Assembly: GCA_024734495.1 (NCBI GenBank)
Contig: JALMQS010000225.1
Span: forward strand, 10,121,059 to 10,185,058
Length of the DNA stretch: 64,000 nt
Origin: Forficula auricularia
Lineage: Eukaryota > Arthropoda > Insecta > Dermaptera > Forficulidae
Direction of reading: 5' to 3'
The notes under the pieces were generated by a model that worked only from the letters and a program-made list of their open reading frames with translations, ran no database searches and had not been told where the DNA came from. Of this stretch, positions 1 to 11,700 are shown in pieces. Within the stretch, counting starts at the first letter, position 1. Every line of letters starts with the position of its first letter. Made by a program: the position numbers and the translations under genes.

Positions 1-180
1 GTTTTTATTGTCGAAGTTATAATTACTGAAATAATAAATATTTTAGAAAATTTAATTAGATGAAGATTGGTATTTAAAAATAAGAAATTGATAATTTTTT
101 TACCTCTTAGTGAGCTTCTAATTTTACATTTTGAAAATTTTATTTTTGAAAATAGCTTCTCGTATATATAAATACATACA
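1..180. repeat. Interspersed repeat, second copy inside hAT element
   Basis: This AT-rich stretch is nearly identical to 42464-42655, which lies inside the hAT-type element at 41665-43082. It is therefore probably the interior of another copy of that element, running off the left edge. No coding potential is visible. Confidence 0.6.
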
Positions 181-213
181 TAACTGCTCGTACTGACTAT
201 ATCGTCGCTTAAA

Positions 214-393
214 GCCTAGTACACACTAGTAGACACGTTGCGCGATTTTGTGTATCAGATTGTCTACGTAGACATGTCTATAGACAAATCCCTAGCCCTA
301 GCCTAGCACATACTAGTAGACACGTTGCGCGATTTTGATCTCGGAGACGTGTATCAGATTGTCTACGTAGACATGTCTATAGACAAATCCCGT
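214..393. repeat. Direct duplication of ~85 bp before MADF ORF
   Basis: Two direct copies, about 214-300 and 300-393, share the strings ACTAGTAGACACGTTGCGCG and TCTACGTAGACATGTCTATA. The second copy carries about 12 extra bases. They lie just upstream of a MADF-domain ORF and may be terminal or subterminal repeats of a DNA transposon of PIF/Harbinger type, whose second protein is often MADF/Myb-like. That assignment is inferred. Confidence 0.5.
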
Positions 394-591
394 CTACAGG
401 CTTGTTGCGAGACCACAAATCGCAGGTCTAAAGTCTCTCGATCGGGATGGGAGACCGCATGCAACATTTTGACAGTGTGGACATCACCGATGTCTAGAGG
501 CGAGACACGTCCCCAGCCTCTCTCCTGCTGCCGAGTGGTGTGGTTCGGCTGTTTACAATTATTTTCCAAAGTTTTAGAGTTCTTTTAAAAC

Positions 592-757
592 ATGTGGTCT
601 GACGAGAAAGTCTTAAAACTAATTGAAGATTACCATGCGTCTTATTGTTTGTGGGATGTTACGAGTCCCGACTACAAAAACCGAGTAAAAAGAAAAGTGG
701 CCCTGGAATCTCTGACTGCAAAGAACAATGTGACAGTGGCGGAGATAGAAAAGAAAA
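592..757 (+). pseudogene. MADF-domain protein, 5' part, interrupted by LINE
   Basis: From the ATG at 592, 55 codons read as the start of a MADF (Myb/SANT-like) DNA-binding domain: WSDEKVLKLIEDYHAS, then LWDVTSPDYKNR, then a basic helix ending in AEIEKK. The reading frame is cut at 757 by a minus-strand LINE (758-2197) with an 11-bp target duplication, and no convincing continuation is seen after 2208. MADF proteins occur both as host transcription factors and as the accessory ORF of PIF/Harbinger transposons. The adjacent direct repeats favour a transposon origin. It is non-functional as it stands. Confidence 0.6.
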
Positions 758-2197
758 TCATCATCATCATTGAGTATACAGTCCTAAGACTGGTTTGATG
801 CAACAATCCGTCTCCACTCGACTCTGTCCCCCGCCAGCTGTTTAACCTCTCTAAATGTCTGGCATCCCATATCCCCAATTATTTGGTTGAAATATTCTAA
901 TCTGGGTCTTCCCCTTCCCCTTTTCTTTCCCACCTCCCCCTCCAAGATATCCCTAAGCAGTCCCCCATGTCTCAGTGTGTGCCCCATCATCTGACCTCTT
1001 CTCTTCTTCAGACTCTTCCACAAGGTTCTTCTTTCTCCGATTCTTCCAAGAACTTCTTCATTTGTAATTTTATCCATCCATTTGATATTCATCATTCTTC
1101 TGTAGCACCACATTTCGAAAGCCTCCAATCTCTTTCTCTCCGCTTTTCCAATTGTCCAGGTTTCACACCCGTACATGGCTATGCTCCATACATATGTCTT
1201 CAATAGCAACTTCCTGTTTGCTAGAGCTGATTGAGGAGGAGCATAGTAGTTTTTGTTTTGAATTAAACCCCATTTTTGCTTGGGCAATTCTTGATTTAAT
1301 TTCGCTTTTGCTCCTCCCATCCCATGTTATTTTACTTCCTAGGTAGCGGAATTCCTTAACTCCTTCTAGGTTTTCTTGGTTAATTTTGATGCATTCCTGT
1401 CTCGTTTGTTCTTTTTTTGTACATACTAGGACCTTGGTTTTATTCTTGTTTATTTTCATTTTGATTTCTTCTATTAGGATTTGGTTAATTCCATTCAAGG
1501 CGTCCTCTAATTCTTTTTTATTGCTTCCTAGAAGGGCAATGTCATCGGCAAATCTTAACATAGCGATCTTTTGACCTTGGATTTCTATACCTGTATCAAT
1601 TTTGTCTTTGAATTCTTTAATCGCTTCTTCTATGTATAAGTTGAAAATCATGGGTGACAGCACACATCCTTGTCTTACACCTTTTTTTATTTTGGCTTCT
1701 CTTTGTTCATCACCAATATTTATAATTGCCGTCTGGTTTTGATATAGATTGTAGATTAGTCTCTCTCTCTGAATTTTATTCCCGCCTGTTTTAATATTTT
1801 AAACATAATTTCCAATTGACGTTATCGAATGCTTTTTCTAGGTCTATGAATCCGATGTAGACAGATTCTTCCCTGATAAAAGCCCTTTCTATTATTAGTC
1901 TAAGAGAGAGAATTGCTTCTCGGGTGCCTCTGTTTCTTCTAAAGCCGAACTGGTCTTCCCCCAGATTTTCTTCAACTCTTTGTTCTATTCTTCTTTGATT
2001 ATTTTGGTTAGGATTTTGGAGGCATGTGAGGTTAGACTAATGGTCCTGAAATTTTCACATTTATCCGCGCCTGTCTTTTTGGGAAGTGTGACTATTTTGT
2101 TCTTTTCGAAATCTTTTGGGATGATTCCCAATTTATAGATTTTGCTAATTAGTTCAAAAAGTTTGTCGCGGTGCCTTTTCTCCAGAGTTCTCTCTGG
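758..2197 (-). mobile_element. RTE-like non-LTR retrotransposon fragment (reverse transcriptase)
   Basis: The minus strand encodes reverse-transcriptase pieces in several frames. 2239-1985 carries PKDFEKNKIVTLPKK and the FRTISLTSHASKILTKII block. 1663-1163 carries the catalytic-site region FADDIALLGS followed by FRYLGSKITWDG. 1320-784 carries the C-terminal YGCETWTIGKAERKRLEAFE and GRGRPRLEYFN. The pieces are separated by frameshifts, so the copy is dead and 5' truncated. It ends in a short (ATG)n-like tail at 758-770. An 11-bp target duplication (AGAAAAGAAAA) flanks it at 747-757 and 2198-2208. The C-terminal motifs suit the RTE-like insect endonuclease-reverse transcriptases; the clade is a best guess. 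Confidence 0.85.
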
Positions 2198-2553
2198 AGA
2201 AAAGAAAAATACATAATTTAAAAACCTCACACAAAACAATGTCCTTCGTGGTGGAATGTGAAGATGAGACTGAGAAATTCACATCTTAGTGTGGACGCTA
2301 GACACATTTTTTTCTACAACTTACGATCGTAATTTTAAGTAGCAGTTTGACTTGGACGATGCTGCATCTCTATTTCATTCGAACGGTATTAATATGTCAT
2401 ATATGATAAAAAGATGGATTTAGCAGGTTTACACTCTAAGGCGACGATATATAAATCCACATATATATAGGTATATGTTTATTTTCATTTAGCAGACAAC
2501 TCTTCTACTCTTGACAAAGTAAATATTTTCAATTTAGTTTCTTTTTGTTTTAG

Positions 2554-2744
2554 ATTAGTTTTCAGTCCAGAAGAATTAGGTATAGATGGAATTGAGATTA
2601 AAATCTTGGAAACTTATGCGGAATATGTCAATGCCACTCTTACCTACGTTTTTGAACCCAAACAATGGGGCGATGTATTTCCTAATGATTCTGGATATGG
2701 CGTAATAGGAAGGGTTGCCATGGACGAAGCTGAGTTTGGAACTG
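2554..2744 (+). CDS. IR exon: ligand-binding lobe S1
   Basis: The acceptor is TTTTAG before 2554 and the donor GTTAGA after 2744. It opens by completing a codon (phase 2) and ends in phase 1. It encodes VFSPEELGIDGIEIKILETY through GRVAMDEAEFGTG, typical of the ligand-gated channel glutamate-binding domain. Confidence 0.8.
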
Positions 2745-5700
2745 GTTAGATTCTCAATTTAAATAATATTTAAGATCGAATACCACTTAAATATTTTTAC
2801 ATAATTATTATTTCGATATTATATCATTTTAATTTTAGAAATTTAATTATTTCCCTAAGGCGTTACAAACTCTTTAAAAAATACAATCGTTTAATTACAT
2901 TTAAAGAGTATTACAATTAAAGTTATATAATATTGAATTGAAATAAAATCTGAAATTAGGTAAATGATTCTTTATGCATATTAAAATATATGGTATGACA
3001 TTAAACGTGAAAAACATAATCGGTCAAAATGATGGCACAAGGCTTCCTCATTGTTTCTGTGGTTATTTTTATCCGATTCTTCTTATTTTGATATAATTGC
3101 GGTTTAACAGGTCCAGCCTAGGGCCCCATAGAACCTAAATACGGCCCTGAGTGAACCTCTTATTGCAGAATATTATGAAGAATCGAATAAAAAATCCACA
3201 GAAACCCAAAGAAGGTGTGAGAGACATTATTTTCACCTTCAATGTTATGCTAAATATGTTGATGTAAAATAAAGGATTTTAGGATATATTATGTAATTGT
3301 AATTACTATGGTTTTTATTTAAAATCAAAATTGTATGTTTAGAAGTTTAAAATTGATCAAAAGTATTTATCAATATTATTTATTTTCTAAATTTATTTTT
3401 ATCTGTTTATATTTTAGGTGCGATTTATTTGTGGCACCCTTTATGGCTTAAGGTGGACTACTCAGTGCCTTTCTGTTTAGCGGGATTAGGGCTTTTGGCC
3501 CCACGACCCCAGACAGTCTCACCATGGCTGCTAATCATCGTTCCCTTCACTTGGGAGATGTGGGTTGCCGTCAGTGTATCAATCCTATTTGGAACCTTAG
3601 CCCTATTCGTGGCTTCTAGGAGACTAAGTATGAAATATTCATTTAATAATTACCTATATAGAAAATAGTAGTCCTTAGGAATAACCAAGGTGCTTTTGCA
3701 AAATAGTCCGAAAATGTTTGTTTTCATTTAAGGATATTACCCGATGATCCAGATAAATTATAATGTTATTTATTCTAATTCAAGATAGCTTTATTGCAAA
3801 AGGTTAAGAAATAATGTGCATTGACTGTGTATCTTTGAAGAAATTTACTTATATCTTAAATTATTGAGCTGATTATAAAATAAAGGAGTGAGAATTTTTT
3901 TTAATGTACCAAAATAAACTGATGTGGACATGCACGTGACTTTACAATACACCTGGCCCCTCTTTCATATTTAATATTAAATAAAAATAAATTATAATTA
4001 TTTACGAACTACCCCTCTCTATCTTCATCTTAATTTTGGGCCCATTAGCAATTAATAGGTAATATTTCCTTTTATTTATGAGACTATTCTATTAGAAATA
4101 TTAGCTTTCTTCAACTTTTATTTGAAAATATTTTAACCCCCCCCCCCCCTCTTTTTTGGTCACTGTCAATTTCACATAGTTAGGCATTTTCACAAGGGTG
4201 TACATATGAGAAATTTCGTACAAATCAATTAAAGGGTGTGGGATTTATATTAATAGTTCTATTTATATCCCCCAATTTTCGCCGCCGATAAAAATAATAA
4301 CTATTATTTATTATAGATTCATTTTAGAGTAAATTTCTTGGGCCTTCGCTCCAAACGGATTCTATTTTCTATAAGTGAGGGCAGGAGTCAGAAATTAAAG
4401 TGTTCTTAGAAATGGATTAGTCCAAATGTTCTCGAATCATTATTATTTATTCCTTTATTGTATTATTTCTATTTTAATAGTTTCTCAGCGAGAACAATTT
4501 TTATTCGACTAAAACTCGTCTGAACTTGTCTTTGACATACTTGAACTGAAAGATATAACAGGCAGGGACAAACCGAGCTCTTTTCGGAAAAATCATTCAT
4601 TTTAATTGCCTCTTGAAACTATGCAACAATTTTATTTCATTTCGAGAACCAATATACTTATCAAAACAAAAAATGTTTTTTATAGAAATATTTCAAATAA
4701 CGGATAATAATTTGAAAATTTAAAGATCCTTCTGAAATTTTGAATTCGACCTTAAAGACCAAGATCCCAGAAACCCCAGACCTACGTCAAAGTATAAAGT
4801 CTAAGATTTTTTCTATAGGTAGGTACTATAGTAGGTTATAACTAGATTCCTATGCAATTGCATATTTTGTTTGTTTGCCCCCAAGTACGACCCAGGAGAT
4901 CAATTATCTATCCGAATCATGCATCTAGGACACTGTGGGTTAAATTTTACACTGCATATTTTTGCATATTTTAGTAATATTGCATAAAATTGCATATTTG
5001 AAGGATATTGCATAAAATTACATATTTCGTGCCAAATACAGAGATTTTAAAATTAAATTTTCGGTGAAAGAATGAAAAAAAGAAAAAAGATTGAATAGAA
5101 TAATTTTTCAAAAATATTTACTTTTTCTAGTAAAGGGTTGTTTCCTTAATTTACCAAAATTTTTAGCGAAATCCGTGATATCAACCGGATGCCACTTTTA
5201 TTCCATCTCATGACGAGGGACTTGCGTCGCAGAGCTTCTGGATATTATGGTAGACCAAAATAATTATAAATTAGAAAGAAAGCGTTCTTATTTTATCAAT
5301 TTCATCTATCTGAAGGTTCACAGTATGTCGATTATATAAGCAAGTAGCATTTTGATTAAGAATTTTGTAGTTTAAAAGAAATTGTATGAAAAGATTCAAT
5401 TTCTTTTCTCCGGGAGCGAATCAACTAGAAATGGCGGAAAGTTTTATTTTTTTTCTCATTAGAAATTTATTCAAATCTATTGAAATTTCATATCTCTGTA
5501 TTATTTTCATTTATCTTTTATATCCAAAATTTATTATTGAGAAATTTGAATTTTAAAGTGTAGTTTATTTGAAGTCTAATTTGAAAAAACGCTAATAACA
5601 CAGTTGAAATTTTTTTAAAAAATATAAAATTAATAGATATTATAAAACAATTAATTATTAATAATTTACTTCAATTTTGAATGAAATCGGTAAAGTGCTT

Positions 5701-8700
5701 TTTGACAAAATGGTCAAAAACCATCTGAACAGTCAAAAAAACGATGTTTTTTGAAAGCACGCGATGCCTTTGGAAAAAGTTAAAAAAGTCATATGAAACG
5801 AAATAATGACTTGTGACATGGAGGAGAATTTTAAAATGTTTCTAAAACGGCCTTTCATAGACGGTTCAGATGGTTTTTGACCATTTTCTTAAAAAGTACT
5901 GTACCGATTTCGTTCAAAATTGAAGTAAATTATTAATAATTAATTGTTTTATAATATCTATTAATTTTATATTAAAAAAAAATTCAACGGAAATATTAGC
6001 GTTTTTTCAAATTGGACTTCAAATAAAATGCAAATTTCTTAATAAAAAATATTGGATATAAAAGATAAATAAAAATAGCACACAGATGAAATTTCAATAG
6101 ATTTGAATAAATATCTAATGAGAAAAAAATAAAACTTTTCGCCATTTTTAGTTGATTCGTTTCCGGAGAAAAGAAATTGAATCTTTTCATACAATTTCTT
6201 ATATACTAAAAATTATTAATTTAAATGCTATTTTCTTATATTAAAATGATACAGTGAACTTTCAGATAGATGAAAATGATAAAATAAGATCGCTTACTTT
6301 CTCATTTATAATTCTTTTAGTCTACCATAATATCGAGAGGTGCGACGAAAGTCCGACCTCACCATGAGATGGAATAAAAGTGGCATTCGGTTGATATCAA
6401 AGATTTCGCTAAAAAATTTTGATATATTACAGGAAACAACCCTTTACCAGAAAAAGTAAATATTTTTTAAAAATTTATTTTTATTTTAACCAAAAAAAAA
6501 TTGTGAATATAATTTTAAAATCTTCGTCTATCTTCTAAATTATTAGTCGTAGTCAAATTAGTTGTATAAGATTTTTTCAAGTACATTTAAATCCCTAAAA
6601 ATTGTTTCATGTAACTTTTTTTGTAGGTCACTTTCTTTTGCTTGTATTAGTTATAACCCTACTATGGTACCTACACTTAGAAAAAATTTTAGGATTTATA
6701 CTTTGCCGTAGGTCTGAAGTCGCTGGGATCTTGGTCTATTATATATACCTATATATATTTATGAAAATACTCTAAATGTTTGAAATTTTAGAGATGCGTC
6801 GCATCCATAGCATCCATATACCGCACCCCATGGTAATAATATTTTGAAAGAATAATTAATATCTCGTAAAATATAATTTTTCGATGTTCAGTCATTAGAG
6901 ATTTTTTTGTCATGCACGATTACAATACTTAACCATACCCTGTATGATAAAGTAAAATTGTGATGGGCAGAATTTTTTTAGATATCAATTATTAGAAATT
7001 GGAGTATTTGGATGTAAGAATCATAATATTATACTCAATAATACGAACAACTTTTTTTAAAGAAAAATTTCTTGTTATTTCACATGGAACCTTAAAATAA
7101 TTTTAGAATTATTGAATTTATTTCTTATGAAAATAATAAAATTAATTTATTGATAATTTTTAATATATTCCTTAGAAATTAAACTCTCCAACCTCTCCAA
7201 AACATACTGAGTTGAATTGAATTTATTAACGTTGTGTTACAGTTTTCCTAGTTCCTGGGTTGTATGGAACCTGGTCTAGGAGTCTACTCGCTGTTTGGGG
7301 AATGTTGGTAGGTCAATCTCCTCCTCAGGCCCGAGGAGCTCTTGGCGACAAAGATGATACCCTTACTGCCCATTTGATTAATATTTTCTTACTATGCTGT
7401 CTCCTAGTGTCTTCTAGTTACAGTGGAGGCCTTTCTTCAGTTCTCACTCTGATTAGGTAAGTGTATTTTTGGTAGAATTTAAGATTGTATTTATCTAATA
7501 CTTGTTATTTCTTTGAGTAAATTTTCTAGTATAGATTTATATTATATTATTAAAGCAAACTACACAAATTTCGACTTTTAATTTACTCATACTCAGATTA
7601 AATTCCCATCCAAGTCGCTTGGCCCTTAACGGTTAGAGAGAATATTTTTTGACTATTATATTTTAATTACAATTAATTAGTGTAAATGGACTTCAATGGA
7701 AATCACAATAAATGGTTTTCTAAAAATTTCTGACAATTTGATGTAATCAAAATTTTCTTTGCTGATCGTCTAAATAACCAATAAGAGATTAAACTATGAT
7801 CGGATATACAGTAAACCGACTATATTGTTTGAAATTTGTCTATACTAATCAGAGTTTGAAATGAAAAATTTAACAAACTGCAAAGCCAGATAGTAAAAAG
7901 TTACAAATAAGTTGATGTGGCCATCCACATGACTTTACCATAAACATGTACCCTCTTTTATACATATTTAATATTTAATAAAATATTGATAGAGATTTTC
8001 TTTAGGAGACGGACTGGTATAAATATGCAATTGGATGTTGATGAAAGCAGTTCACGGTGGTTGTAAAAAATAAGACTATAGAGGTTTTATTATTTTACAT
8101 TTATTTAGTTAAACCGACGTTTCGGAGATTTATTCTCTCCTTCTAAGGTAACAAAAAGTCAATGAAAGTAGTTCAATGAAAGTAGTTCATTGACTTTTTG
8201 TTACCCTGAAGAAGGAGAGAATAAATCTCCGAAACGTCGGTTTAACAAATAAATGTAAAATAATAAAACCTCTATAGTCTTATTTTTTACAACCACCGTG
8301 GACTGCTTTCATCAACATCCAATTGCGTTTTTAATAAAATATTTATATTTTTTTAAAGAATAGAATTAATTTCAGGAAAGATTTTTTAATAACACTAGTT
8401 GTTTTAGGCCAGCAGCTTAAGTGTCTTTTCAATTTTTAAACACCTTTAATAATAGTTAAATCTAGAATTGAATATCGGTCTTAATGTTACTGCTAAGGAT
8501 ATAAGTCGGAGGGACAAGTCCCTTGTCGTCTAAGCTGGAATTAAAGGAGATAATAAAAGAGTGTGTCTTCTGCTGGAAAAATTATTTTTTTAATTTATTT
8601 ATAATGAGACTATAGTTTCGAGGGCTTTGTCCCCTTAATTAGTTTATCGAAACTAAAGTCTCGTTATAAATAAATTAAAAAAATATATTTTTCCAGCAGA

Positions 8701-11700
8701 AGACACACTCTTTTATTGTCTCCATTATTTATAAAAATTCTGGTACTCTCTGCAAAAAGAAACTTTCAATCTAGAATAGGATGTGAAGAATAAAGCGAAT
8801 GCTTCTTTTTTGTCTGAAGCCTCGGTAGCTATTGGGCTGTTGGAGATATTAAGGAGATGAAACGACAGCTTACAAAGATGCCACTTACCTTTTTGGCTGG
8901 ATACCAGAATTGTTTTTCATTAGCAGATCCGCTAGTCGGTCAGCCCTTTACAAATGCATGTCAAATTCGAAACTTCTTCGATCAATTAATTACTTTCGGG
9001 AGGTGAACCGCGATTGGAATTAGGTGTACACGTCTTTGGAATTATGTAGAATTCATTAGATAATGCCTCTTCATCTATTGTCTTCTACTTGGAAATGAAG
9101 GTGGAAGTGGAAGTAGGTGTACACGATATTAGGTTGCATTTAACCAATCGATTATTTTAATATTGAGCTACTTCTCCATCTTTAAATGCAGAAACACATT
9201 CAGAACACATTTTTTAAGGCGTCATTTCACGGGAATCGTCCCAAAAACCTGCGAATCTCATCCCATTCGGCTCTATGGAATAAACATATTTTTTTATTAA
9301 CGTAGTTGATTATAGGTTTGTTCTGGTTCAATCCAAGCACTAAAACTAATATAACTAGAGATACGACTATTAAATGATACAAATAAAATAATAAGAACTC
9401 AAGAATAAAATAAAATTTACTAAAAGATATAAAATTATTATCTAATTTAGTTACAACCAAACGACGAAATTTTTCCATGAAATCACTTTTTGTGGTCGGT
9501 GCCAAACAAACTATATAAGCGAGCTTACGCGATGTTGTCTTCATTGCACGCCAAACATACTAAATTAGATCCGTCGAGTGCGATTCATTAAATGTATGAT
9601 TGGCACCGACTTCAAAAAGTGATTTCATGGAAAAATTTCGTCGTTTAGGTGTAACTAAATTAGATAATAATTTTATACATTTTAGTGCATTTTATTTTAT
9701 TTTTGAGTTCTTATTATTTTATTAGTTGCTTTTAATTTTTTTGAAGTCGGTTATTTTCATTTTTCTCTTTTTAGTGATGTTTACCATGCATCGCAGGTAG
9801 ATGGGTAGGCCTTTTGTTCTCACATCTGGTCGTTTGATCTTTTTAACCGACTTTTTTTACTTATAAAAGATTTTTCCATTATTTGCTCAAAAGAATTGTA
9901 GATTTCAGGTAATTTGTCATTGATCATATTCAGAACTTGACCAAATTAATATGGGACCAATTGGAAGGTATCCCCTTTCCAATAAAAAAATCATCGAAAT
10001 CGGCCCACATTGTAGGAGAAAAATCAACGAACAAACACAAAAAAAGACATTCCGTGAATTGATAACATCCTCCCATAGAGTATATAGAGAGGAAGGCTCC
10101 ATAAGGGCCCTATGTATTTTAGCGTATACGAGTTACAGAGCTCTCTGGCGGGTCGTATACTGAAGCAAAATGGCGGGAACCGCATCTCATCGAGAAAAAT
10201 TTTGGTGACGTCACACAGCGGATGATTCAAAATAATTTATCATGAGCTTATATACAGGGTGATTCACGGTCGATGGGACGTTATCCGTTTTATGTAAAAC
10301 GGAAAGTCGGATTTTTCTGAAAATTTAGCACCTTATATTTTCTTATCTGTTCTATCGATCTAAAATATTTTCAGCCTTGCGACGTTTCGGCTTCCATTGA
10401 AAAGTCACAGCAACTATATTTTTTAGATAGATAGAACAGGTAAGAAAATGTAAGGTGGTAAATTTTCAGAAAAATCCGACTTTCTGTTTTACATAAAACG
10501 GATAACGTCCCATCTACCGTGAATCACCCTGTATATTAAAGAAAAAATTATTAATTGTTTTGTAATTAAAATAAATACAAATCTTTAAAATATATATATA
10601 ATAAAATCGTACTTTTATTAAAAAAAAAACTTTGGCAAATAATTAATGTAAAGATTTAAGTATCTTTTTTGAGTTTCTTTTTTTGAAAATAATTTAATTA
10701 AGATTCAGGGACTTTGAGGGACTAGGAGGAAATTCATATATAAAATAAATACTTGAAAATAATTTAAAATTAACCATTTTTTTATTTAGACCAAAAAATG
10801 ACATTACAAATATTTTAATAAATAAATACAATCTTTTCAATGGAATTTTTGTGATTCGCATTCGCCAACATTAGTTATTTGAGGAAAACCTTCAAAGAAT
10901 CACCTAGACACTTAAAAAAATAAACAATATTTTTACTTTATTTTCTAATTGAAATGATCTTTTTTTTATTAAATTAAAATAAGATATATCTATTTACCTA
11001 TAAAATATAGGCTATTCTTTATTTTAATAAAAATATGTATATATATGTTGTGGCTTCTGGCACAAAATCTAATCAAGAGCCGGTGTTTGGAGACCTGTGG
11101 ACGGACGGCTTTAATGTGGATACGAAATCACTTCATTCTGGAGAATCTCGCTGCAGACGTCGTGGATATTTTTTATAAATTGTTTTTGATTAAAAATTGT
11201 CAGAACATATAAAGAAATATTTATTATTTTCATGGATATCAGCAAATTGACACCAGCGTTTAGCTCTATAATTAAATTATACAAGAATTAACACATAAAA
11301 ATCAAAGAAATAAATTAACAGTTAATTTTAAATAGGTTACTTACATTTCATTGTTTTTAGGGCGTCCAAAAAAAGTATGTTCTTTATCTGATTTTGTGTC
11401 GCGAAAGCAACCTTTCACACAACATTGACGTCGAGAACTAGCCATATTTAATGATATTTTAATCGATAAATGTGTACGTTGGAAAATTTTCTAAATGAAT
11501 GTTTGATAAAAACAAAGCCTGTGGAATCTTTTATCTATGACAAAAACAAAATGTCAGACTGAATGTCATGTGACAATATGCTCTATGAATGGCTCTTAAG
11601 GACTAAGAGTTTGAGCATGACCCGCTAGAGAGTGCTTTTTCCAAATACGCAAGCTTTCCTCTCTATATACTCTATGCATCCTCCTTTTTAAAAGAGCACC

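Larger units (their letters stand above)
10074..11676. mobile_element. P-element-like DNA transposon, degenerate
   Basis: The 1603-bp insertion has terminal inverted repeats starting CATAGAGTATATAGAGAGGA at the left, with its complement at the right. Subterminal inverted repeats lie at about 10136-10153 and 11621-11638 (CTCTCTGGCGGGTC-like). It is flanked by the 8-bp duplication CATCCTCC, and copy B of the tandem duplication carries the unoccupied site. Ends beginning CA, 8-bp duplications, subterminal inverted repeats and a THAP-type exon are all features of the P superfamily. No intact transposase remains. A separate MITE (10251-10534) is nested inside. hAT also makes 8-bp duplications, but its transposases carry BED rather than THAP fingers. 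Confidence 0.8.

Noticed and set aside
784..1320. Single host gene for the 178-codon ORF
   Set aside because: The YGCETW and GRGRPRLEYF motifs are those of the LINE C-terminus, and the ORF continues a broken reverse transcriptase.
5996..6190. Minus-strand 64-codon hydrophobic ORF
   Set aside because: It lies in one arm of the 2-kb foldback, is AT-driven, and has no intact counterpart in the other arm.
10024..10230. Overlapping ORFs at the left end of the P-like element
   Set aside because: They cross the insertion boundary and have no transposase motif.
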